A DNA stretch of 64,000 nt from Manihot esculenta (Eukaryota; Streptophyta; Magnoliopsida; Malpighiales; Euphorbiaceae). The number at the start of each line of letters is the position of its first letter. Positions within the stretch are counted from its first letter, which is position 1. The DNA is taken from contig NC_035164.2 of assembly GCF_001659605.2 (NCBI RefSeq), positions 7,305,622 through 7,369,621 of the forward strand. Reading direction: 5' to 3'. Of this stretch, positions 23,502 through 35,497 are shown one piece after another. The notes under the pieces were generated by a model that was not told where the DNA came from, ran no database searches, and worked only from the letters and a program-made list of their open reading frames with translations. The translations under genes and the position numbers were made by a program.

Positions 23502-26500
23502 CTATTTTACTTCACTTGACATTGATGATTCTCCTTCATCTATATTCATTGATTCTACAGGATATAGAATAGGTCTTGGGGGCAATTCTAGGCTTTTGAG
23601 ATCTCCTTCAAGCATGTCTAGTACTTTGTTCATTGGATGACGATTACAAGGTTGCATCTGTATACACCATAGTCCTGTTATAATAATTTTCCTAGCTAAT
23701 ATATTTTCCTCCTCTGATGAGTCTTCTATTGTTAACTTTCCACTTGAGAGTTGGTCATAAACCCAGAATGGATAGTAAACTTGACTCAAATTTTCTGCCA
23801 ATGCATTTAAGTTTTTCCTTTTTCCTGCAATTTCCAACAACAACATTCCAAAACTGTATACATCTGCTTTATATGAAACACGCCCAATATTTTTGTAGAA
23901 CAACTCTGGTGCCATGTATCCAATTGTTCCTCTTACAGTGGTAAGAGATGTAATGCTTCCCTTAGTTGGATAAAGCTTAGCTAACCCAAAATCAGAAATT
24001 TTTGGAGTGAAATTTTCATCAAGAAGAATGTTATGAGGTTTGATATCAAAATGAAGGATTTGCATATTGCAACCTTGATGTAGATACTCAATGCCTCGTG
24101 CCACTCCAAGAGATATCTCATATAACTTTTTCCAACTCAAAGAAATAGATCCTTCTTCACAAAAAATATAATTATCAAGAGACCCATTAGACATAAATTC
24201 GTAGACAAGAGCATGCTTTGATCCCTCAACGCAAAAACCAATTAATTTTACTATGTTGGTATGGTGGATCCTTCCAATTGTAGCAACCTCATTGATAAAA
24301 TCTTGTCCATTAGCTTTAGATTTACCCAACGTCTTTATTGCGGCAAATTGACCACTACGAAGTTTTCCTTTATACACAAAACCATAGCCTCCTTCACCCA
24401 ACTTTTCCTTGAAACCTCTAGTGATCTTTCGAATGTCTGAATAAGAATACCTTATTGGCATAAGGTTATTGTGACTTTGGAGGAATTCTTCAATATTTTC
24501 ATACCCAGATAGATGCCTTCTTCTCCATTTATAAATAAGAAACGCAATCACACATGGAGCCCCACATAAAGCTCTTGCAACAAAACACATTCCTGGATAA
24601 AATTATGAGATCATATTCAACAAAGAGAAACTCATTAATTAGTTATTGCTCTTAAAATTTTACCTAAGAAACGTGAGAGATGTGCATCCAAATACGTAAG
24701 ATAAAGTTAGCTAGGTTTCATATATTGCAGATTTTCATGTTGTCTCTTCATATAAATAAGTAACTATGTTCTATAATTCATTAATGGAAGGAATTCTTAC
24801 CAAGATAAACAAACGTCCATACAAGTATCCCTGCATGAAGTTAATACAGAGAAATTTACTGATGCTAGTGCTCTTTAATCAAGTAATAATTAATTAAACA
24901 TGATCACATATATATAATTATATAATTGGAGATAGAGATCTTACATGTAATTTCCGAGAAGATCAAACCCCCTTCATTAATTAAGAAGAAAATAAATGAG
25001 TATTATATTTATATATCTTATTAACCGAATCAAATATATAATAATAGAAAGAAAATATTTATGTAAATGAAATATTGAGCAACTATGTACTAAATCTTTC
25101 TGTTTCTCTGCATTAAATGGCCATAAGTTTTTTTATAACATTAAATAGTCATTTTTTAAAAATAAAATATAGAAAATTGAATAAATAATGAAATGTCTCT
25201 CATACTGTGACAAATGATTAAGAAAATGGTTTATTTAAAATTAATATCAAACAAATAGTACATAATTATCCTGTAATTGAATTAACATAAACACTTTTGA
25301 ATACATAAAGAGAATCATTCCTGAATGAAATTTTGCCTAGGAAATGTGAAATATGCTTTTGAAAACTTAAGGTTAAGTTGGTCAATTTTCATGTCATAGA
25401 TTTTCGTGTTGTCTATGCATATAAATAGGTTCTCTGTCCCATGATTCATTAATGGAAGGAGTTCCTTACCGACATAAGGCAAATTTCCTTTATAGTGGAA
25501 AGGTCCAAGCAAAATCCATAGGATCCACCCTGCATGAAGTTGATGTAGATAAATTTACAGATGTTGCTGCTCTTAAAAGAAGTTATTATTAATTCACTCT
25601 ACCCAATATCCTCTCCGTTTTGTAATTTTTGTTTAATTTATTTTTTTATATATATTAAAAAATAATTTTTTTATTAATTTTTTAATTATATCATTTTAAA
25701 AATATTAAATTTTATTAAATATTAAAAGATGTTTTGAAAAATTTTTAAAAAATAAAGTAAAATTAAATAGAATTATAATAATTTATTTATTACTATAGTA
25801 TAAAAATGAAAGTGCACAATAATTTTAAAATAATAAAAAAATAGATAAAAATTATAAAATTAAGGAAATATTATTTAAGTGAGAAAGAACTTACCTAAAA
25901 TATATGTGATCCAATTCCCTTCATTAATTAAGAAGAAAATAAATCAGATATCTAATGGATTGCATTAGTTATATGATCATAGAAACATAAAAATACTATG
26001 CAACAGTACTGAGATACTAAGCACAATATTGAGTAACAACTATTAACTGTCCTATGCATAAATACTTTTTTTTTTTTGTTCGTTCAACTCTTTATTGAGA
26101 ATTTGAGATTGCAAAAACGAGCAATTCAGGTCGAGGAAACCAATTTAATTAATCAAATTCAACTAATAAATTACGGTTTAATTTAATTTAATTAATTTTT
26201 TAATAATTTTATTTTAATTTTTAAATTTTATTGAATTCAGTTTTTATTTATTCTGATGTTATTCAGGTTTACACAGAAATCAATCAATTACACACCTCTA
26301 TTTTTCATTTGCGGTTTAAAAGCTAATTTATCTTATCAATATTAGTCAACGTGCCTTACACATTATAATATTTATTATATATAGTTGTAATTTTTTATAT
26401 ATCTATATTTTTTATATTTTTTATATAAAATAATTTTTAAATAGTTATTGATATCATGAATAATACAAAAATATAATCGATAAATATAAATAATAATATA

Positions 26501-28711
26501 AATAATACAAAAATATTATTATTTTTTACATATTAATAATATCATTTGCAAATTAACTATAAAAGTAACAAAATAAATCATATTAAAAATAATTAATATT
26601 TATAAATTAAAATATTATGTTAAAAAATTTTAAAATAAAGAAATGTATAAAAAATAATAAAAATAATAAATAAATTATCCTGATTATTTTGAAATTTAAT
26701 TTAACACATTAAAAATAATTTGTGCTGATATAAACTATACTATTATTTTAATATTTTATTATCCTATTTTTTTTCAAAAAATAAAATTAATATTATTAAA
26801 TTTATTGATTTTGATTATATATATATATATATATTAAAATTTTACTTTATTATCTTATAATTATAATGTTATAAATTTAAACTTTTTATTTTATAATTTA
26901 ATGTTATAACTATTATTTTAATATTTTTAAGTAAATATAAAATTACTATTATCATTTATTATTATCACTTTATTATTCTTATAATTAATGCTTTAAGTTA
27001 AAACACTTATCTATCAATTTAATATTATTAAAATTAAAATTTCTTTTAAAAATCTTGTCTCAAAATATCTATTTTACTATTTACATATATTTTAAAATTA
27101 AAATAATTATTTACTAATTTTAAATTAATTTAGATAATGAAATTATTATTCACTTAAAATTTTTAATATAATGATTAATAATATAAATAATAACTTATTA
27201 TTTTATAACATAATATTACTAAATTTATTAATATTTATTTAATTAACTTAAATAAAACAAGATAATAAAAATTATTGTTAACTTTAAAATTGAAATATAA
27301 TCATAAATAATTAAAAAAAAATTATTATATGATAATTTTATATAATTAAAATTATTAACTCGACTAATCTGAATTTATGCTGAATATGCTCATTAAAGAG
27401 ATAAAGCATTTGGATTTAAAAGTTATCTATATACAAAATTCGAATTCAAAATTTTTTATTAATTTCATTTCTCGAAATTTTTTATTGAGAAAAATAATAA
27501 AAGGAGATTTCATTTCTATTTTATGTTGAGACAATAAAAAAAGATAAAAATATCCTAATGTATATCTCTTGTACTAAAAAAAATTAACAAAATATTTGAA
27601 TTAAAATTATTAACAAACGAAGAAAGACTTAATTAGCCTGTAATTGAATTAATTAGTTGGAAAGACAAGAAAATTTTGTCATCATCCTGTAACAAAATAG
27701 TAATATTTGCAGCACCTAAATTCCACACTATTCATTTAAATTTTCAGTATTAATAAGATTTTCAAAATTTTACAGTCATCTTTATTAGAAAAGATATTTT
27801 CCAGTGATAATTTTTCTACAACTTCAAACATAATAAAATATGAAAAATGTTTTATATTTTTGTATTAAATATAATTAGAATGGTGGAGAAAGAATATATT
27901 ATTAAGAAAAGGGAAAAAGACTATCAGAGTGATTTATTAATCAAATAAATTTGTGTGTGAATGTAAACAACTATTAATGATAAAATGGATGAAAGCATTA
28001 CTTACACGGCCGGTAAAAGCATTGAATGCCTTTTCTGCTGTCCAGATAGCAATCATAAGGATGACATTTTTCACAGTAGATTCTGTGCCAGGAAAGCTGA
28101 AACCCAAATGCAAGTTGCCTGTGAATTTCAAGAAACGACATGTTCTTCTTTGCCGGAAATAATGGAAACAAACTAATCATCTCCACGCTGCACAACTCCA
28201 TCAAATCGTTTGCCTTCATGTCTCCTATATTTACATAAGATGAGTTAAGACAAGGAGCTGTTCCCACGTAAGGAGGAGACTTCACTGGATTTTGACACTT
28301 TATGAACATAATCTGCTGCGATAAATCCGCCCTTTTGTATTCTTCTGATTCTGACCATCGGTATATATAAGTGGAATATCTTTTCGACAGATCGTATATA
28401 AATGGAAAACGAGGAATGGAGGAGCAATTGTCTGGATGGACGCCGGCGTCCACCAGTCCGATAGTGAAGTTATCGTAATCGATGGACTGAACATAGTATC
28501 TTCCACCGTTAAGATTTAACACCGTCAAATTGTTTTGACAAGAAAGCTCATATCTATGGTCTCCGCAATTCTTAGGATCAGTTTGTAATCGAAAAGGGTA
28601 ACTGATGTTGTGGTTATTCCCACATGAAGAAGATGCACAGTGACTTGAATCACTTCCGTTGCAAGTTTGGGAGATGAGCATGAAAACAAAGATTACAATG
28701 TCTCCAATCAT
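23502..28711 (-). CDS. LRK10L/WAK-like receptor-like protein kinase
   Basis: Six exons join in frame: 28711-28006, 25918-25895, 25529-25470, 24971-24945, 24830-24801, 24592-23502. All have GT-AG borders and every junction is phase 1, giving 645 residues, a normal length for the family. Residues 1-19 are a signal peptide ([15 protein letters not shown]). Residues ~25-235 are a cysteine-rich GUB_WAK-type ectodomain with a WAK_assoc-like part (CEKCHPYDC). Four microexons encode hydrophobic segments ([19 protein letters not shown]), and a further hydrophobic stretch ends at YKWRRRH. The kinase has its glycine loop GEGGYG at ~348, Lys ~369, αC Glu ~384, HFDIKPHN with Asp ~465, DFG Asp ~483 and APE ~510. 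HFD makes it a non-RD kinase, a type common among immune receptors. It probably sits in the plasma membrane and senses an extracellular or wall ligand; the ligand is unknown. A MULE lies 94 bp upstream of the ATG. Confidence 0.88.
24600..25960 (-). repeat. Tandem intragenic duplication covering two membrane-segment microexons
   Basis: 24655-24990 and 25322-25950 align: CCTA(A/G)GAAA(C/T)GTGA, then CATTAATGGAAGGA(A/G)TTC, then CCCTGCATGAAGTT, then CCTTCATTAATTAAGAAGAA. Each copy holds a short exon pair (24971-24945 with 24830-24801; 25918-25895 with 25529-25470). The four exons are 27, 30, 24 and 60 nt, all multiples of three and in the same phase, so any pair can be kept or skipped without a frameshift. 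Confidence 0.8.
25960..28000. other. Large AT-rich first intron of the receptor kinase
   Basis: This is most of the intron 25919-28005. It is extremely AT-rich with no coding signal. A T-run followed by TTCAGGTCGAGGAAACC (26060-26300) and ending near AATTACACACCTCT looks like a decayed transposon. The same kind of 'AATTCGGTT' sequence begins the insert at 54510. I cannot define its ends. Confidence 0.5.
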
Positions 28712-29654
28712 GGAGGAATCAAGGTAGACAGAGAATGAGACTGTCTCTGTGTTGATTTTTCATGAAAAATTCATATGGCGGCTATAGCCTATAGCCATTA
28801 ATCTGGGCTTTTTTCAAAATAAAGTTAAAAAACAAAAATATGTCTTAAATCCGGGTTCGTGGAAAAAATTTTCCTGAACCAGGGTGAAGCATTTTATAAA
28901 TACAGTAAAGCTTATCGCACTTATAAAATGCAGTAGAAGGTGAATTTTTTAAGAAATAATTTTTTTTAAAAAAAATAAAATTTTACCGCATATTTAAAGT
29001 GCAGTAGAAGTTTATTTAAATTTAATTTTAACAATTAAAATAAAATTCTACCGCAAGCTAAAAATGCGATAGAATGTTAAATTTTATAATAATTGAAAGT
29101 TTTTTTAATTTTTAATAATTAAAAAATTAAAAATTAAATTAATTTATCAATTTACATATTACCGCATTTTAAAGTGCGGTAATGCGTAATGAATAGTAGG
29201 GTTTATTAAATATATTATATTAATTATATTTTCAATTTAAGTAATTCTTCATTACGTATTACCATGCAATATTAGGATTTATTATTAAATATATTATATT
29301 AATTATATTTATTTATTTATATATAAAATTTATAGATAATTATAAAAATAATATTAATATTAATTATTTAATATAATTAAAATTTAATATAATAATAATA
29401 ATCATATAAAAATTTATTTTAATAATTAAAATTATATATATATATATATAACATTATAATTATATTTATTTAAATATAATATTTTATATTTTACATTTAT
29501 TCATATAATTTATTATTTTTATTAAAATTATATTTATAAATAAATAAAAAATATTTAAGAATCATAAAAATGAAAAAAAATATATAAATAATTAAAATTA
29601 TGGAATGTAATAAAAATAAAATAATATAATTATAAATGATAAAATAAAAAAGTA

Positions 29655-29955
29655 ATGCTAATGATGTCCCAAATGTCTTCCTGTGCCACATGGACGTTCC
29701 CTTCGTTCATGTGGACGTCAAGTTCTATATGGCCGACGGTCACCACTTGTACCCTCACCTTCAGCAGCAGCAGGATTAATATTAAGATCAGAAGCTACCG
29801 AGCTCGGATCTCGTGTTGCAGTATAATGCGATGGTAAATAGATATCATCGGATGCAAAAGTGGATTACTGCTACCCCGATGTGTACTGTACAAAGTTGCA
29901 GAGAATGGTTGTGTGCCTAGGCTAGATGAAGGAATATCCACAAAATGTCTAGCCG
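29655..29955 (-). pseudogene. Possible captured or residual coding fragment in the MULE
   Basis: About 300 bp of higher-GC sequence in an otherwise very AT-rich element. In the minus frame it yields FVDIPSSSLGTQPFSATLYS and, after stops, PAAAEGEGTSGDRRPY and RPHERRERPCGTGRHLGHH before a stop. The Arg/Gly-rich end resembles the C-terminus of plant mobile-domain (PMD) or MULE-related proteins, but this is from memory of the style only. Confidence 0.3.
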
Positions 29956-29967
29956 AAAATACATATT

Positions 29968-30600
29968 ACATTTATAAATTTTTTCTAATTTTCTAATATT
30001 TTCCCTACACAAAAAATTTACAACAACATTTACATTTATAAATTTTTTCCTACTTTAATACTACCTTAATCCCTACAATTTTAATCACAACAACCTATGT
30101 ATATTACATTAATTTTTAAAATACTAAAATTTCATATTTATTATAAATAATATAAATTTATTTCCTCACATAATATTACTTTAAAATTTTAAATCAAATA
30201 TATCTAACTAAATAATTTTTTATCCATTTCCTAATATTTTCTATACACTGAAAATTCACAACAAAATTTATATTTATAAATTTTTCATATTTTAATCCCT
30301 ATATTTTTTATCCAAGACCCTACATATATTAAATTTCTTAAATAACTACATTTTATTTCATTAATTTTTTAAATAAAATAAATCTAACTAAATAATTTTT
30401 TCTAATTTTCTAATATTTTTCCTACACAAAAAATTTACAACATTTACATTTATAAATTTTTTCATACTTTAATACTACCTTAATTCCTACAATTAAGCTC
30501 ACAACAAATTATGTAAATTATTTTTTTAAAAAATTAAATTTTCATATTTATTATGAATAATATAAATTTATTTCCCCACAAACCACCATATTTTTTCATA
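29968..30600. repeat. ~200-bp tandem repeats inside the MULE
   Basis: Three diverged units start near 29983, 30216 and 30397. Each has TTTCTAATATTTTC(C/T)CTACAC, an AAAAATTTACAAC-like stretch, ACATTTATAAATTTTTTC and CCTACAATT. Confidence 0.65.
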
Positions 30601-31059
30601 CATTTCTTTTTTATTTATCACATTACTATAAATCAAAATTATTTTTTTCTCATTTTCTCATATTACTTTTAATAATTTTAAATAAATACAACTATACATT
30701 TTTTACTATTAATTACATACACAATATAATTTTTTCAACAATATAAATATTTTACAAATTAATTAAATAAATAAAATATATCATATTTTTATAAATAATA
30801 TTTAATTACTTACTTGTATGAAAATTAATCCCAAATTTCACGCGTACACGAAGGCTGTATCCGAATAGAAAAAACTACAAAATACAACATTTACATTTAT
30901 TAATAAATTTTTATTTATCTAAATTTTATAAAAAAAATTAATATAAAACATACTTTTTTGTTGAAAATTTGGTGAGATGAGTTGTGCAGAGAAAATCAAG
31001 AAGCACTTAAACTTGGAATTAAAAAAAAAATGCAGCAACAAATATGGAGCAGGGAGGGA

Positions 31060-31345
31060 AGAACTGGCAGGGCAGGAAGGTGGAGCAGGAAAGTGGCGTA
31101 TGGAGCGGGATGGAGATGGGAGCGGGATGGAGATGGGTGCAGGGATGGAGATGGGAGCGGGATGGAGATGGAAGAGCGGGAAGATGGGAGCGGGATGGAG
31201 ATGGAAGAGCGGGATGGAGATGGGAGCGGGATGGAGATGGGAGCAGGGATGGAGATGGGAGCGGGATGGAGATGGGGAAGAAGATGGGTTTTATAGGGGT
31301 GGAGTAGGAAGAAGAATGGGGAGCGGGGATCATCGGGGAAGATGA
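31060..31345. repeat. G-rich minisatellite (~17-18-bp unit)
   Basis: Many copies of GGGAGCGGGATGGAGAT with variants (GGGTGCAGGGAT, GGAAGAGCGGGA). Open frames on both strands here (Gly/Asp/Met-rich or Pro/Ser-rich) are repeat artefacts. Confidence 0.85.
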
Positions 31346-31369
31346 CCGGGGATGACCGTGGAAGAAGAT

Positions 31370-31720
31370 GGGTCCTCTACCGCACTTTTAAAGTGCAGTA
31401 GAGGACAGTTTCTCTGCAGGTGTAGAGACTGCACCTGGCAGAGATTCTACCGCACTTGTAAAGTGCGGTAGAACGCTGCACACTGACGGGGCAGAGACGG
31501 GTCTTGTCTCTGCCCTATCTGCTAGGTGCAGCCTTTACCGCACTTTTGAAGTGCGGTAGATTTTTTAAAAAATTTATTAAAAATTCTACCGCACTTCAAA
31601 AGTGCGGTAGAATTTTTTTATTTTAAAAAAAATTAATTTTACTCTCTAACGCATTTTATAAGTGCGGTTTTTTATAAGTGCGGTAAAACCTACCGCACTT
31701 ATAAAATGCGGTAAAGGCCT
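31370..31720. repeat. Hairpin-forming ACCGCACTT...AAGTGCGGT array near the right MULE end
   Basis: Short palindromes with a 2-6-bp centre recur at about 31378, 31448, 31536, 31587 and 31690. Weaker versions occur near the left end (28916, 29049, 29160). They may serve as subterminal binding sites or may simply be amplified palindromes. Confidence 0.75.
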
Positions 31721-31849
31721 TATTCACCCTGGTTTGGAAAAAATTTTTCCGCAAACCAGAATTTAGGAAATATTTTTTTTTTTAACTTTATTTTACAAAA
31801 AGCCCCATTAATCTATTGTTGGTAGACACACAGACACAGTGCCATTCAC

Positions 31850-32034
31850 TTGCAAAATGGTCCATTTTTGACATTTCAAAGACTTCAAGAAGTCATCAAT
31901 ATGCTTATCACCATTACTGCTGTCTACATCTTAGCCAGTCCATGGCCTACGGCTTCTGCTTCGCTGTCTCCGTCTTTGCGACTTTGACGATCCTATTCCT
32001 AGTCTTTCAGTATTTCTTCCAAGAGGATCACTAG
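31850..32034 (+). pseudogene. Orphan 5' fragment of an LRK10L-like gene (module copy 3 plus signal peptide)
   Basis: A shortened promoter-like module (TTTTTGACATTTCAAAGAC, AAGAAGTCATCAA) leads to an ATG at 31942. The 30-codon product begins MAYGFCFAVSVFATLTILF and stops at 32034. It looks like a signal peptide without the rest of a receptor. The strand is opposite to the intact kinase gene, so the two would have been divergent before the MULE inserted. A genuine tiny gene is not excluded. Confidence 0.4.
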
Positions 32035-32311
32035 CTAAGCCTAATATTTCTTTTTTTTTTTCCCCGAATGCTAAGCCTAATATTTCATTGTTCCTTGTTA
32101 CGAAAAGATTAAAGATTAATTATTAGGATGTGACTCAAAAGTTTTAGTGTGTATGTGTTTTTTCCTTTTTCAATTTAAATATATATTTTTTATAATTTAA
32201 GTGAATTTTTTAAAATAATTAAAAAAATAGTTTTTTTATTGATTTAGAATTTTAGTATTTTCCAAATTTTTATTGAGATTATAATCGATCAGATTAGTAA
32301 ATTATTGGAGT

Positions 32312-32455
32312 AAACTTCCCGTTGGAAGGGGTGGCACTTCATCAGTCATCCCTTGCGATTGCTGGTCCACTTTTGACGTTTCAAATTTGCAGTCTCTCTC
32401 GTTACTTGCAAGAAGTCATCAAACTCATTATCACTGCTTTCTATGTTTACTAAAT
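32312..32455 (+). repeat. Promoter-like paralogous module, copy 4
   Basis: Landmarks: GTTGGAAGGGGTGGCACTTC, CACTTTTGACGTTTCAAATT, GCAGTCTCTCTCGTTACTTG, AAGTCATCAAACTCATTATC. It is nearly identical to copy 1 at 3761. Confidence 0.65.
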
Positions 32456-35406
32456 AATTTAAAAATTAAAATTTACTATTTAATTTTTATAATATAAAAA
32501 TTTTAATAATTAATTTTTTAATTTTTAAAAAATATATTAAAATATTATATAATTTTTAAAAAAATTTATTAATTAATTCTTTCATTAAATTTTAACTGTA
32601 AAATTAAATATTATAAAAAAATTTAAAATATTTTTTCATATGAAATAATTATTTAGTAAATATTTTTATAAAATTAAGAGATTAACTAATTAATTTTTTT
32701 TTATACTATGCAAACTACATAATGAAACACTTGACGGCTAAAACTAACGAACGATTAATTCTACGTTGTATAAAAAAATCAATACAACATAGACGTTGTG
32801 GGTTATTTATCTGAATTGTTGGTTTGTTTTATTTTCACCCAACTAAAAGTAAGAGAGAATAATAAAGGTAAAATATTTTATATCGTTTATTTATTTTTAT
32901 TTTTAAAAGTAAATAAAACAAAAAAATTAAGAGAGTATTTTACATTTGATTTAAAAATTTATTATTAATAATTATTTTAAAAAAATTATTATTTAGTATC
33001 TAAATTATGAGAAAACTCATTTTTCAATTTTAAAAAATATATTAAAATATTTCTGATTTTTTTAAAATTTATTATATAATTTTTTGTTAGTTTTAACCGC
33101 TAAATGTTTTATTATTTAGTCTCTATAACTTAAAAAAATTTATTAGTTAATCTCTTAATTTTATAAGAAAACTGATAATTAATTAATCTCTCCATATTGA
33201 GTTTATATTTTTTTAATAATATTAACGATTAAAATTAACGAAGATACTAATTATTAGAATTTTAAAAATTCAGAAATTTAATGTATTTTTAAAATTAAAA
33301 AAAATAACTAGTAAATTTTTCTAAAATAGAGCTTTAAATGAAAAAAAAAATATAAGTCCAATGAAATTCATGTATTTCTATTTAATGATCAAATAAAATC
33401 AATTTAAATTTTTTATCAATTAAATCCGGTATACTTATTCGGGGCTAAATAAGTAATCATCTAATATAATATTATTTTTAATAATAAAAATATTTTTTTT
33501 ATATAATAAAATTTAAAAAATTATTTACTATTTTTATATATTTTTTAATTTTTATGTTAATTAAAAAATAAAAATTTCAAAAGATAATATTTTATTATTA
33601 AAAAATAATATTATATTATATCAAAACTTATTTATTCCTTAGCAAAATATAAAAGTTTAATTAAATTTATTACTGAGAAAAAATAACAAGAAAAATATTT
33701 TTATTTTTTATTTTTTTAAATGAAAAAAAAATACTTTTTATTTATTTTTAATTTTTTTAATAAAATTATAAGGGATAATATGGTTAAAAACAATAAAAAA
33801 TTAAAAATCTCTCAAATTCAGTCGAATATATTTACGGTTGATGTGAAATAATAACATTATTTTAACGATGACATGATATATTATATACATCAGTTTCGTT
33901 AATGATGTGACATTTTACATGATTCTCTATATAATCTATTATGACATCAATTATTATACAATTTTTAAATAAATTTTTATATTATATTGTGATAACTTGC
34001 ACCATAGCATAGTAAATTTTGTTAGTGATTAATGGAAGTTTTAATGGTTTGGTACAATTAGTAAAAATTTAAAAGTGCATGTATAAATTGAATATTTTAA
34101 AGTATAGAGTAGAATGGTAAAAATTATAAAGTACAATATTTTTTTAGTAATTATTTCCAAAAAATTTATTTAAGTCTCCTTTTTTTTATCATACTCTCTC
34201 TATTTGTCTATTATCTTATATTTTTTATCTCTCTATTTGCATGAATCCTTCATTATCGTGTCTTTTCTTCTCTCTTAATTTTTTTTATTTTTTTATATTT
34301 TAAAATTTTAATATTTTTAACGTTCAAAATTTACACTTTATTTTGTAGGTGATTGAGGATATTTTTTTTTTTATCAAAAAACCATATGACAATTAGCGAT
34401 AATGGAGCTTACCTGTAAATCCACATCATCATCCAAAATGATGTGATATCATATGAAGATAATGTGGCATGCCACATTATAATAAAATGCATGCTACATC
34501 AACGTTACATATTCAAATAGAGGTAACATCATCATGCTACACCAATAAAACTTAATATATTTAGTTAATTATTTTTGTGATATTGAAAATAGAAAGTATA
34601 TATTCTCGTTTATAACAAAAAAGTTTAGACTCTGATACTAAAAATCTGAAAATACATTGTACTAAAATTTATCTTAAATTTTTTAAATTCATGTAAATGC
34701 TATAAGACTAAATTTGTAAATATTTAAAAATAAGAGTACCTCTTTTTTTTTTTTTACATGGAAGGATTCACATGACTATAATAATCGAAATATTTAATTT
34801 CGAGCTTAAATATTTTTTTGATAAATCTTATATAGGCTCATTACAGTATAAAAAATAAAAATAAATTGATTTTATTTAAATTTTATATAAATTTTAGAGT
34901 TAATAGCCAAAAAAATCTATTTTTTTCTATTTTTACAATTTCACCCTATTTTTTTACATTTCACTAATTAAACTCCAAACTTTTATATTTAATTCAATTG
35001 TATCTCAGTGTCAAATTTTTCATTAGAGGCTAAAATAATTACCACGTCAACAACAATTGATTAAAACTTAAAAGTTTAGAATTTAGTTAGTAAATTTTTA
35101 AAATTCAAGGTACAATTATAAATTTTTTTGAAAATTATGATTTTTTTTAATTATTTTTTTTCAAATTAAAATTTATAATATTAAAGATCATTTATATTAT
35201 TATTATTATTATTATTATAAAATTTTTAATTTCATCAATAATTTAGTACAAATGTAATTTCGAATTAACTTACGTTTTAAATTGTTTTTTTTTGAAATTC
35301 ACACCGATTATTATTATAATTTAAAAAAGTATAATTAATAATGGGTTGAAAGTAAAAAAATTACTATTTAAAAAATTTATTAAAAATAATTATAATTATT
35401 TTATTA

Positions 35407-35497
35407 TTTTGCACTCACTTGACGGTAAGTACATTTGAGTAAATTTGAAAAATTTCATATTTTACTCTTTCAATCTTTAATTTTCCGTTCAAAAAAA
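35407..35497 (+). repeat. SINE-like fragment, copy 1
   Basis: GGTAAGTACATTTGAGTAAA, then TTTACTCTTTCAATCTTTAA and an A-rich end. It aligns with 45744-45835 and with the reverse strand of 56405-56530. It is the most diverged copy. Confidence 0.35.

Larger units (their letters stand above)
28805..31805. mobile_element. Mutator-like element, 3.0 kb, non-autonomous
   Basis: Terminal inverted repeats of about 85 bp start GGGCTTTTTTCAAAATAAAG (left) and end CTTTATTTTACAAAAAGCCC (right), followed inward by an AACCAGGGTGAA / TTCACCCTGGTT block. The 9-bp target duplication CATTAATCT flanks it at 28796-28804 and 31806-31814, diagnostic of Mutator-type transposition. No transposase frame is present. 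The interior has hairpin-forming ACCGCACTT/AAGTGCGGT motifs near both ends, a coding-like GC island (29655-29955), ~200-bp tandem repeats and a G-rich minisatellite. It sits between the kinase gene and an orphan gene fragment at 31850. Confidence 0.9.

Noticed and set aside
30977..31345. Gly/Asp/Met-rich and Pro/Ser-rich frames
   Set aside because: Translations of the G-rich minisatellite inside the MULE.
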